Shown: piece by piece, positions 1 through 6,991 of the stretch
How positions within the stretch are numbered: the first letter of the stretch is position 1
Layout: every line of letters begins with the position of its first letter
Origin: Fodinibacter luteus
Lineage (GTDB): Bacteria > Actinomycetota > Actinomycetes > Actinomycetales > Dermatophilaceae
Direction: 5' to 3'
DNA length: 64,000 nucleotides
NCBI RefSeq assembly: GCF_039541575.1
Contig: NZ_BAABGM010000020.1
Location: forward strand, 119,672-183,671
Notes under the pieces: generated by a model
Database searches by the model: none
Told to the model about the DNA's origin: nothing
Seen by the model: only the letters and a program-made list of their open reading frames with translations
Program-made: the position numbers and the translations under genes

Positions 1-2
1 CC

Positions 3-1760
3 GAGGTCGAGTGGCTGTTCTGGGTCGGCTGCGCCGGGGCCTACGAGGACCGTGCGAAGAAGACGACCCGCGCCGTGGCCGAGCTGCTCGATGCCGCCGG
101 AGTGTCGTTCGCCGTGCTCGGCGACGGCGAGACCTGCACCGGCGACTCCGCGCGCCGGGCCGGCAACGAGCTGCTCTTCCAGACCCTCGCGGCCCAGAAC
201 ATCGAGACCTTCGGCGAGTTCGGCGTCACCAAGGTCGTCGTGACGTGTGCGCACTGCTTCAACACGATCAAGAACGAGTACCCCCAGGTCGGCGGGTCCT
301 CCTGCGAGGTCGTCCACCACACGCAGCTCCTCAACCGGCTCGTGCGCGAGAAGAAGCTCGTCCCGGTCGCGCGCCCGGACGACGTGCCCGGGATGTCGTC
401 CGCCAGGAACCCCGCGTCGACCGCGGCCACCGTGACCTACCACGACCCCTGCTACCTCGGTCGCCACAACGACGTCTACGCCCCACCGCGCGAGCTCATC
501 GGCGCGCTGCCCGGAGTCGAGCTGCGCGAGATGGAGCGCACCAAGGAGCGGTCGTTCTGCTGCGGCGCCGGCGGTGCGCGCATGTGGATGGAGGAGAAGC
601 TCGGGTCCCGGGTCAACACGAACCGCACCGAGGAGGCGCTGGCCACCGGTGCCGAGCGGATCGCCATCGGCTGCCCGTTCTGCCGGGTGATGATCTCCGA
701 CGGGGTCACCGAGAAGGGGCGCGCGGACGAGGTCGAGGTCGTCGACGTCGCGCAGATGCTGCTCGCCGCGGTGCGACGTGGCCAGGAGGCGCCCTCGGGT
801 GCGCAGGAGGCCGAGCCCGTCGGCGCCGGCGCAGGGATGCCGTCCGCACCCGCTCCCGAGGTGACCGCACCCACCGCTGCCGCCACCGCCTCGGCGGCTG
901 CGGCCACCACCACCGCTGCTGCGACTGCCGCGGCAGCACCGGCTCCCGCAGGCCCCGCTGTCGAGGCGGACCCCTGGGACGAGCCCGCCTCGGCCCAAGC
1001 AGCACCTCCTGCAACCGCAGCACCGGCCCCGGCACCCGCGGCAGCACCCGTCGCCGAGCCGGACCCCTGGGACGAGCCCGCCTCGGCCCAAGCAGCACCT
1101 CCTGCAACCGCAGCACCGGCCCCGGCACCCGCGGCAGCACCCGTCGCCGAGCCGGACCCCTGGGACGAGCCCGCCGCGACCGCACCCCCCGCAACCGCAG
1201 CACCGGCCGCAGCACCCACAGCAGCACCCGCGGCAGCACCCGTCGCCGAGCCGGACCCCTGGGACGAGCCCGCCTCAGCCGCAGCAGCACCTCCTGCAAC
1301 CGCAGCACCGGCCCCGGCACCCGCAGCAGCACCCGTCGCCGAGCCCGACCCCTGGGACGAGCCCGCCTCGGCCGAAGCAGCACCTCCTGCAACCGCAGCA
1401 CCGGCCCCGGCACCCGCGGCAGCACCCGTCGCCGAGCCGGACCCCTGGGACGAGCCCGCCGCGACCGCACCCCCCGCAACCGCAGCACCGGCCCCGGCAC
1501 CCGCGGCAGCACCCGTCGCCGAGCCGGACCCCTGGGACGAGCCCGCACCCGTGACGGACGCCCTGGCCGTTGAGCCACCGGCCGTCGAGGCCGAGACCCC
1601 CGAAACCGGGGCACCGGTGAGCCCGCAGGCACCGGCATCCGCTGCGGCCCCACCGTCTGCGGCCCCTCCGGCTGCGGAGACGCCGAGCGACGGGGCCACC
1701 CCGGCAGCGGAGTTCAGCGGCGACCCGTCGCTGCTCGACGAGCCCGACCCCTGGGACTGA
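3..1760 (+). CDS. (Fe-S)-binding CCG-domain reductase subunit, C-terminal part, with repetitive DPWD tail
   Basis: The frame is open from the window edge, so the start lies upstream and this is a 3' part of 585 codons. About 250 residues belong to the heterodisulfide-reductase-related (Fe-S)-binding family. A first CCG-type motif (WVGCAGAYEDRAKK) opens the fragment, followed by TCAHCFNT, HDPCYLGRHND, the second CCG motif RSFCCGAGGARMW and a GCPFCRVM cluster. Such proteins pass electrons through Fe-S clusters on the inner membrane face, often beside an acyl-CoA dehydrogenase or quinone. The remaining ~320 residues are Ala/Pro-rich and low in complexity, carry seven DPWDEPA blocks and end exactly in DPWD. 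The tail is probably disordered; its role is unknown. Confidence 0.85.
   Translation, partial: EVEWLFWVGCAGAYEDRAKKTTRAVAELLDAAGVSFAVLGDGETCTGDSARRAGNELLFQTLAAQNIETFGEFGVTKVVVTCAHCFNTIKNEYPQVGGSSCEVVHHTQLLNRLVREKKLVPVARPDDVPGMSSARNPASTAATVTYHDPCYLGRHNDVYAPPRELIGALPGVELREMERTKERSFCCGAGGARMWMEEKLGSRVNTNRTEEALATGAERIAIGCPFCRVMISDGVTEKGRADEVEVVDVAQMLLAAVRRGQEAPSGAQEAEPVGAGAGMPSAPAPEVTAPTAAATASAAAATTTAAATAAAAPAPAGPAVEADPWDEPASAQAAPPATAAPAPAPAAAPVAEPDPWDEPASAQAAPPATAAPAPAPAAAPVAEPDPWDEPAATAPPATAAPAAAPTAAPAAAPVAEPDPWDEPASAAAAPPATAAPAPAPAAAPVAEPDPWDEPASAEAAPPATAAPAPAPAAAPVAEPDPWDEPAATAPPATAAPAPAPAAAPVAEPDPWDEPAPVTDALAVEPPAVEAETPETGAPVSPQAPASAAAPPSAAPPAAETPSDGATPAAEFSGDPSLLDEPDPWD
969..1555 (+). repeat. 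In-frame tandem repeat encoding DPWDEPA blocks
   Basis: Seven copies of a unit beginning GACCCCTGGGACGAGCCC start at 969, 1062, 1155, 1254, 1347, 1440 and 1527. Spacings are 93, 93, 99, 93, 93 and 87 bp, all multiples of three, so the reading frame survives gain or loss of units. Each unit encodes DPWDEPA plus an Ala/Pro linker of about 24 residues. The copies are nearly identical at DNA level, which suggests recent unit duplication or conversion. Confidence 0.9.
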
Positions 1761-1783
1761 GCCACCGCCAGGGAGCGCCACCA

Positions 1784-1833
1784 TCAAGGAGCGGAGAACC
1801 CGGGGTGATCACCCCGGGTTCTCCGCTCCTTGA
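1784..1833. terminator. Perfect 50-bp palindrome between convergent genes
   Basis: Two 25-nt arms, TCAAGGAGCGGAGAACCCGG plus GGTGA and its exact complement, meet at 1808/1809 without a single mismatch. The palindrome lies between the end of the Fe-S protein (1760) and the end of the convergent betaine-binding lipoprotein gene (2002), so it fits a bidirectional intrinsic terminator. There is no T-tract, as is common in high-GC actinobacteria. A weaker hairpin (GTCGCTGC/GCAGCGAC) follows at about 1893-1913. Confidence 0.75.
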
Positions 1834-2001
1834 CCCGATCCTGCTTTCTCCGAACCCGGCGGGACCCGGCATCAGCGCGACCTACCGCCTGGTGGTCGCT
1901 GCTGTGGCAGCGACTCCTGCGCGGTAACCGACGCCGTGCCCGCCGCGCCCCCAGCCAGGGCAGCCACCAGCGGCGCGACGCCGCCGTGCGGGCTGGACGG
2001 G

Positions 2002-2925
2002 TCAGCCGAGGTCGTTCGTCGTGAGGAACTCCTGGGCGACCGCCTTGGGGTCCTTCTTGTCGATGTCGGTCTGCTTGAGCATCGCCGCGATCGACTCGGT
2101 CGTGAGCTTGGCGGACACGGCGTTGAGGGCGTCCTTCACCTCGTCGGCCCGGTCGGCGCGCACGAGCGGGACGATGTTCTGGGAGCCGAAGAGGCGCTTG
2201 GTGTCCTCGAGCTGGACGAAGCCGTTCGCCGCGATGGCAGGGTCGGTCGAGAAGATGTTGGCCGCGTCGACCTGGCCGTTCTTCAGCGCCTGGACGATGC
2301 CCTGGCCGGTCAGCGGGCGGAACGAACCGAACACGACGCCGTACGTCTTCTCGAGCCCGGGGATGCCCTGCGGCCGCTCCTTGAACTCCGGCGGCGCCGC
2401 GAGCGCGAGGTCACCGGCGACGCCCTTGAGGTCGTCGATCGTCGTGAGGTTGTTCGCGGATGCCGTGTCAGCGGTCACGACGATGGAGTCGTTGTCCTCG
2501 GCGGCCGACTTCTCGAGCACGGCGAGGGTGTCGGGGATGACCTCCTGGACGTGGGCGTACACCTCGTCGGCGTCGGTGCCGGTGAACGCCTTGTCGTAGT
2601 ACAGGGCGAGGGCGCCGGTGTACTCGGGGAAGACCTGGACGGAGTTGTCCTCGAGGGCCCGCAGGTAGATCTCGCGGGAACCGATGTTGAGCTTCGTCGA
2701 GGCGTCGAGACCCTTGGCGCGCAGGGCACCGGCGTAGATCTCGGCGAGCAGGGTGGACTCGGAGAAGTTCGCGCCGCCGACGACGATCGGCTCGCCGGTG
2801 CCGCCACCACCCGTGGCCGAGGCCGCGGGTGAGTCGGAGGCGAGCGGGTCGCTGCCCCCGCCGCAGGCCGTCAGCCCGAGGACGGAGGCGGCCAGGAGGG
2901 CGATGGCTGAGGTCGTGCGCTTCAT
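2002..2925 (-). CDS. Glycine betaine/choline ABC transporter substrate-binding lipoprotein (OpuBC/ProX type)
   Basis: This encodes 307 aa. The chosen ATG at 2925 has AAGGGA about 10 nt upstream and directly begins a lipoprotein signal (MKRTTSAIALLAAS, lipobox LTAC, Cys21). An ATG 27 nt upstream would put an awkward extension before the signal. The mature protein has the OpuAC/QbsF-type fold: VGGANFSESTLLAEIYAGAL at the N-terminus, FPEYTGALALYY in the middle and QNIVPLVR near the C-terminus. It should capture a quaternary-amine osmolyte outside the membrane and deliver it to the two permeases encoded downstream. It is the last gene but one in distance from the disturbed segment and ends facing the 50-bp palindrome. 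Substrate specificity (betaine, choline, carnitine) cannot be read. Confidence 0.85.
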   Translation of the reverse strand: MKRTTSAIALLAASVLGLTACGGGSDPLASDSPAASATGGGGTGEPIVVGGANFSESTLLAEIYAGALRAKGLDASTKLNIGSREIYLRALEDNSVQVFPEYTGALALYYDKAFTGTDADEVYAHVQEVIPDTLAVLEKSAAEDNDSIVVTADTASANNLTTIDDLKGVAGDLALAAPPEFKERPQGIPGLEKTYGVVFGSFRPLTGQGIVQALKNGQVDAANIFSTDPAIAANGFVQLEDTKRLFGSQNIVPLVRADRADEVKDALNAVSAKLTTESIAAMLKQTDIDKKDPKAVAQEFLTTNDLG

Positions 2926-2972
2926 GAGGGTTCCCTTCGTCGGGTGGCGCATCGGTGGGTGTCGAACGGCGG

Positions 2973-3737
2973 TCAGGCGGGCGCGCGGGAGTGGGCCGTG
3001 GGCCTGTCGGCGTCAACCTCCGCGACCCGCGAATCCTTCCACCTCCTGCCGACACGGTCCCCGCCCGTGGTCAGGCCGGGCGAGACGACCCGTCGCTGGA
3101 CGAGGGCGAGCACGGCGTCGAGGAGCACGGCGAGCACCGCGACGAGGACGGCCCCGCCGGCCGCCCGGGGGTAGTCGCCGAGCGCGATGCCGTCGATGAG
3201 GTACCTGCCGAGGCCCCCGAGCCCGACGATCGCCGCGATCGTGGCGGTGGCGACGACCTGGAGCACCGCCGAGCGCACCCCCGAGAGCAGGAGCGGCAGC
3301 GCGTTCGGCACCTCGACCTGGCGCACGACCTGCCAGCCGGTCATGCCGACGCCGCGGGCGGCGTCCCGGGCAGCGGGGTCGACGGCCTCGATGCCGGCGT
3401 ACGTGCCCGCGAGCACCGGCGGGATCGCGAGGATGACGAGCACGACGATGCTCGGGACGAGGAAGGCGAGCTCGCCCCGGATCTTGGGCCCGAGCCACAG
3501 CGAGACCGCGAACAGCAGGCCGAGGGTCGGCACGGCGCGCACCGAGTTCGTGAGCGACACGAGCCACCTCGCGCGACCGGTGTGCCCGACCCACAGCCCC
3601 ACCGGGACGGCGACGACCGTGGCGAGCACGACCGTGAGCACGGTGTAGCCGATGTGCTCGAGCAGCCGTGCGGGGATGCCGTCCTCGCCCGACCAGGTGG
3701 CCGGGTCGGTGAACCACTCGAGCAGCGAGGCGATCAC
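2973..3737 (-). CDS. Quaternary-amine ABC transporter permease (OpuBB/ProW type)
   Basis: This is a 254-aa inner-membrane permease with about six hydrophobic segments. The BPD_transp_1 EAA-like loop reads EAVDPAARDAARGVGMTGWQ followed by VPNALPLLLSGVR. It overlaps the preceding permease gene by 4 nt (ATGA at 3734-3737), which indicates translational coupling. Together with the other permease it forms the heterodimeric channel of the betaine importer. The last ~25 residues are a charged tail without membrane character. Family assignment is firm; the transported osmolyte is inferred. Confidence 0.85.
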   Translation of the reverse strand: MIASLLEWFTDPATWSGEDGIPARLLEHIGYTVLTVVLATVVAVPVGLWVGHTGRARWLVSLTNSVRAVPTLGLLFAVSLWLGPKIRGELAFLVPSIVVLVILAIPPVLAGTYAGIEAVDPAARDAARGVGMTGWQVVRQVEVPNALPLLLSGVRSAVLQVVATATIAAIVGLGGLGRYLIDGIALGDYPRAAGGAVLVAVLAVLLDAVLALVQRRVVSPGLTTGGDRVGRRWKDSRVAEVDADRPTAHSRAPA

Positions 3738-4381
3738 GACCGGCCCCCCTGCGCCCGCACCCAGGGGGTGAGGGCGCGCGATCCCGCCTGGATGGCGAGG
3801 TCGAGGACGAGGGCGAGCAGGACGCAGGCGAGGATGCCGGTCGTGAGCTCGGCCCAGATGACGCGGTTGTAGCCGTCGACGAGGAGGTCACCGAGCTGGG
3901 AGACCCCGACGACCGAGGCGACGCTGACGATGCTCACGTTGGACACCGCCGCGACCCGCAGCCCCGCCGCGATGACGGGGACGGCCAGGGGCAGCTCGAC
4001 GCCGACGAGGCGCCGCAGGCCCTTGTAGCCCATCGCCGTCGCCGCCTGCTCGACGTGGTCGGGAACGGCTGTCAGCCCGTCGGCGACGGTGCGGGTCAGC
4101 AGGGCCACGGTGTAGATCGTCATCGCGACGAGGACGTTGACCGGGTCGAGGATCTGCGTGCCGAGCAGCAGCGGCATGATGACGAACAGCGCGAGCGAGG
4201 GGATCGTGTAGAGCAGCCCCGTCGAGGTGATGACGGCCGGGGAGGAGCGCGGCCACCGCTTGGCCACCCACCCGAGCGGCAGCGACACGACGAGCCCGAC
4301 GAGCAGCGGCACGCCCGCGAGGTAGAGGTGCGCGCCCGCGAGGTCGAGCACCGTGCGCCAGTTGTCGGCGAGCCAGGTCAC
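3734..4381 (-). CDS. Quaternary-amine ABC transporter permease (OpuBD/ProW type)
   Basis: This is a 215-aa permease. The frame stays open upstream, but the GTG at 4381 overlaps the ATPase stop codon (GTGA) and begins a typical MTWLADNWRTVLDLAGAHLYL start, so I choose it. About six membrane helices surround a coupling loop (VPDHVEQAATAMGYKGLRRLVGVELPLAVP). It pairs with the other permease in the same operon. Gene order on the minus strand is ATPase, permease, permease, binding protein. Confidence 0.85.
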   Translation of the reverse strand: MTWLADNWRTVLDLAGAHLYLAGVPLLVGLVVSLPLGWVAKRWPRSSPAVITSTGLLYTIPSLALFVIMPLLLGTQILDPVNVLVAMTIYTVALLTRTVADGLTAVPDHVEQAATAMGYKGLRRLVGVELPLAVPVIAAGLRVAAVSNVSIVSVASVVGVSQLGDLLVDGYNRVIWAELTTGILACVLLALVLDLAIQAGSRALTPWVRAQGGRS

Positions 4382-5544
4382 CGGGTGTCCTCCCCGGACC
4401 CCGGCCCGGTGCCGTGCTGCACCGTGGCCGCACCGCCGTGCACGGGGTCGCCCTCGTGCCGCTCCGGTCGCTCGGTGTCCTCGATGGCCGTGAGCACCTC
4501 GTGCGCCAGCACCGTGCCGCACAGCGCACCCGACGCGTCGACGACCACCCCGCGGCGGCTCGGCGACGACAGCGCCGCGTCGAGCGCCCCCCGCAGCGAC
4601 CCGTGCTCGCGGGCGACGGTGCCGCCGCGGTGCAGGTCGCCCTCGGTCACCTCCCGGTCGCCGACCCGGGCCGGCTCGACCCAGCCCAGCGGCCGGCGGT
4701 CGTCGTCGACGACGAGCAGCCACGCGGCATCCCGCCCACCGGGCCGCTCGCCGAGCACGATGGTGGGCTCGGAGCGCAGCGGCAGCCGCGGCGCCTCCTG
4801 GAACTGCAGCGCCCGGTAGCCGCGGTCGCGGCCGACGAAGTCGGCGACGAAGTCGTCGGCCGGGTGGGCCAGCAGGTAGGCCGGCTCGGCGAGCTGCGCG
4901 AGGCGGCCGCCGACGCGCAGCACCGCGACCTGGTCGCCGAGCTTGATGGCCTCGTCGATGTCGTGGGTGACGAACAGGATCGTCTTGCCGAGCTCACCCT
5001 GCAGCCGGAGGAACTCGTCCTGCAGCTGCTCGCGCACGACGGGGTCGACGGCCGAGAACGGCTCGTCCATGAGCATGACGGGCGGGTCGGCCGCCAGGGC
5101 CCGGGCCACGCCGACGCGCTGCTGCTGGCCACCGGAGAGCTGCGAGGGGTAGCGGTCCGCGAGCTCGGGCGCCAGCCCCACCCGCTCGAGCAGCTCGCGC
5201 GAGCGCTCGCGGGTCCGCTTCCGGTCCCAGCCGAGCAGGCGCGGCACGGTGCCGATGTTGTCGAGGACGGTGCGGTGCGGGAACAGACCGGCGTGCTGGA
5301 TGACGTAGCCGATGCCGCGGCGCAGCTCGGCCTCGTCCATCCGCGCGGTGTCCTGGCCGTCGAGGGTGATCGTGCCGCGGGTGGGCTCGATCATCCGGTT
5401 GACCATCCGCAGGCTCGTCGTCTTGCCGCAGCCCGAAGGCCCGACGAGCACCGTGATGCGGCCGGTGGGCGCGGTGAGGGAGAGGTCGTCGACCGCGGTC
5501 GTCCCGTCGGGGAACTGCTTCGTCACGGCATCGAACCGGATCAT
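4378..5544 (-). CDS. Betaine/choline ABC transporter ATP-binding protein with C-terminal CBS-like region
   Basis: This is a 388-aa ATPase. I choose the ATG at 5544 (MIRFDAV) because GAGGGG lies about 9 nt upstream; a GTG at 5571 is a weaker alternative. Walker A GPSGCGKTT is near residues 35-43, the Q-loop is in YVIQHAGLFPH, the signature is LSGGQQQR, Walker B is VMLMDEP and the switch His is in FVTHD. After residue ~240 two CBS-like units follow (AAWLLVVDDDRRPLGWV and RRGVVVDASGALCGTV). In OpuA/ProV-type importers these sense ionic strength or nucleotides and gate transport. It is first in the operon; its promoter should lie in 5545-5600. Confidence 0.88.
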   Translation of the reverse strand: MIRFDAVTKQFPDGTTAVDDLSLTAPTGRITVLVGPSGCGKTTSLRMVNRMIEPTRGTITLDGQDTARMDEAELRRGIGYVIQHAGLFPHRTVLDNIGTVPRLLGWDRKRTRERSRELLERVGLAPELADRYPSQLSGGQQQRVGVARALAADPPVMLMDEPFSAVDPVVREQLQDEFLRLQGELGKTILFVTHDIDEAIKLGDQVAVLRVGGRLAQLAEPAYLLAHPADDFVADFVGRDRGYRALQFQEAPRLPLRSEPTIVLGERPGGRDAAWLLVVDDDRRPLGWVEPARVGDREVTEGDLHRGGTVAREHGSLRGALDAALSSPSRRGVVVDASGALCGTVLAHEVLTAIEDTERPERHEGDPVHGGAATVQHGTGPGSGEDTR

Positions 5545-5600
5545 GCGAAGGCCCCTCACGAGGTCGGTCACGTCGCTCCCAACCTAGCGGAGGCACCCCG

Positions 5601-5638
5601 CGCGACGGGCCGGACGGGGCCCGGCCCGGCCCGTCGCG
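5601..5638 (-). terminator. Strong GC hairpin below the methyltransferase remnant
   Basis: The 13-bp perfect arms CGCGACGGGCCGG (5601-5613) and CCGGCCCGTCGCG (5626-5638) enclose a 12-nt loop. The hairpin sits just after the stop of the methyltransferase tail (5646) and before the start of the transporter operon (5544), so it should isolate the two minus-strand units. Confidence 0.7.
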
Positions 5639-5645
5639 GCGCGGG

Positions 5646-5895
5646 TCAGCGCCGGGTCGCGGTGACGACGAGGTACTCCCAGTCGCTGTCGAACGAGCCG
5701 TCCCGCTCCCGGTTCGTGTCCGCCGCGAGGGCGACCATGTCCTCGCGCAGCCTGCGCCGCCCGTCGTCGGTCAGCCGCGAGGCGGCGACGTGCGTCGGGC
5801 CGTAGTGGGTGAGGAAGGTGTCGGCGAAGTGCTCGGGCGAGGTGAAGCGCTGCCGCACGACGCTCGTGGCGGCCGTGACGTCGGGCCTGCCCGGT
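5646..5895 (-). pseudogene. Class I SAM-dependent methyltransferase, C-terminal remnant
   Basis: About 80 residues, from DVTAATSVVRQRF through SPEHFADTFLTHYGPTHV to DWEYLVVTATRR and a stop, match the C-terminal end of bacterial class I methyltransferases. The SAM-binding N-terminal ~180 residues are missing. Upstream in the same direction the sequence switches, in a different reading frame, to the start of mtrB. The exact breakpoint cannot be fixed by eye; it lies near 5881-5905. The protein cannot bind SAM and is not expected to work. The reading frame remains open to 6107 only because it runs out of frame through mtrB. Confidence 0.75.
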
Positions 5896-6171
5896 GAGCC
5901 CGAGCGCCTCGTACTGCGCGGTGGCGACGCGGTCGTTCTCGAGCCCGTTCGCGATCTGCTGGTACAGCACGCTGCCGAGGATCGACACGACGAACAGGCC
6001 GAGCAGCATCGTCGTCGTGACGACGCGGAACTGCAGGGACTGGCGCCAGCGGCGGCGCACGAGCACGAGCCCGTTGCGCAGGGCGGAGGCGACGTCGGCA
6101 ACGCCACGGCGCCCGCGCTCCCGCCCGGAAGCCAGCGCCGTCCGCACGCCGAGCTCGGCGGAACCGGACAC
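5896..6171 (-). pseudogene. mtrB: MtrB-like sensor histidine kinase, N-terminal fragment only
   Basis: The GTG at 6171 lies 2 nt after the mtrA stop, the usual mtrA-mtrB arrangement. It encodes about 90 residues: a basic cytoplasmic leader ending LVRRRWRQSLQFRVV, one membrane helix (TTTMLLGLFVVSILGSVLYQQI) and the start of the sensor region (ANGLENDRVATAQYEALGL). The text then changes to a methyltransferase tail in another frame. HAMP, DHp and ATPase domains are absent, as is the usual downstream lipoprotein gene lpqB. As it stands the locus cannot make a kinase. Either the chromosome is rearranged here, another full mtrB exists, or the assembly is chimeric. Confidence 0.8.
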
Positions 6172-6173
6172 GC

Positions 6174-6851
6174 TCAGGCCTTGCCCGCCTTGTACCCGAC
6201 GCCGCGGACGGTGACCACGATCTCGGGGCGCTCGGGGTCGTGCTCGATCTTCGAGCGCAGCCGCTGCACGTGGACGTTGACGAGGCGGGTGTCCCCGGCG
6301 TGCCGGTAGCCCCAGACCTGCTCGAGGAGCACCTCGCGGGTGAAGACCTGCCACGGCTTGCGGGCGAGCGCGACGAGGAGGTCGAACTCGAGCGGGGTGA
6401 GGCTGAGCGCGACGCCGTCGCGGGTCACCGAGTGGCCGGCGACGTCGATGACGAGGTCGCCGATCGTGAGGCGCTCCGGCTCGGGCTCGTCGCCGCGGCG
6501 CAGGCGCGCACGCACCCGGGCGATGAGCTCTTGGGGCTTGAACGGCTTGACGACGTAGTCGTCGGCGCCGGACTCGAGGCCGACGACGACGTCGACGGTG
6601 TCGGTGCGGGCGGTGAGCATGACGATCGGCACGCCGGACTCGGCACGGATCTGGCGGCACACCTCGAGGCCGTCGATGCCGGGCAGCATGACGTCGAGCA
6701 GCACGAGGTCGGGGCGGTACTCACGGAAGGCGCCGATGGCCGACGTGCCGTCGGCGACGTGGTCGACCTCGAGCCCCTCGTTGCGCAGGACGATGCCGAG
6801 CATCTCCGCCAGTGCCAGGTCGTCGTCGACGACGAGCACGCGACCCTTCAC
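6174..6851 (-). CDS. mtrA: Two-component response regulator MtrA
   Basis: This 225-aa protein is full length for MtrA. The N-terminal receiver domain has the acidic pair in VVDDD, the phospho-accepting Asp53 in VLLDVMLPG, Thr in MLTAR and Lys in VVKPFKP. The C-terminal OmpR/PhoB winged helix carries SLTPLEFDLLVALARKPWQV and VHVQRLRSKIE. In actinobacteria MtrA controls cell-wall remodelling, division and osmotic genes together with MtrB. It starts with GTG at 6851. Upstream, 6852-6991 is a divergent promoter region shared with the plus-strand kinase gene. The gene is intact although both flanking genes of the segment are broken. Confidence 0.92.
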   Translation of the reverse strand: MKGRVLVVDDDLALAEMLGIVLRNEGLEVDHVADGTSAIGAFREYRPDLVLLDVMLPGIDGLEVCRQIRAESGVPIVMLTARTDTVDVVVGLESGADDYVVKPFKPQELIARVRARLRRGDEPEPERLTIGDLVIDVAGHSVTRDGVALSLTPLEFDLLVALARKPWQVFTREVLLEQVWGYRHAGDTRLVNVHVQRLRSKIEHDPERPEIVVTVRGVGYKAGKA

Positions 6852-6991
6852 GTCGTCCCGTTCCTTTCCCCTGCTCCCGGCCCGGAGATCATCCGCCGGC
6901 CGAACACGATGTCGGGCAATCCTCCCACAGCAGGCTGGGAGAACCCTGCACGTGAGCGGGGCGCGACGGGCCTCGGCGATACCCTGCAGCA

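Noticed and set aside
969..1555. Regularly spaced repeats resembling a CRISPR-like array
   Set aside because: Repeats and spacers are one reading frame, unit lengths vary by multiples of three, and the linkers are as similar as the repeats. It is a coding tandem repeat.
476..1765. 429-codon minus-strand frame opposite the Fe-S protein
   Set aside because: It is Ala/Gly/Ser-only antisense of the repeat tail with no motif. Long antisense frames are expected at this GC content.
5646..6107. A 153-aa intact gene on the minus strand
   Set aside because: Its N-terminal half is an out-of-frame reading of mtrB. Only the C-terminal ~80 residues match a protein family.
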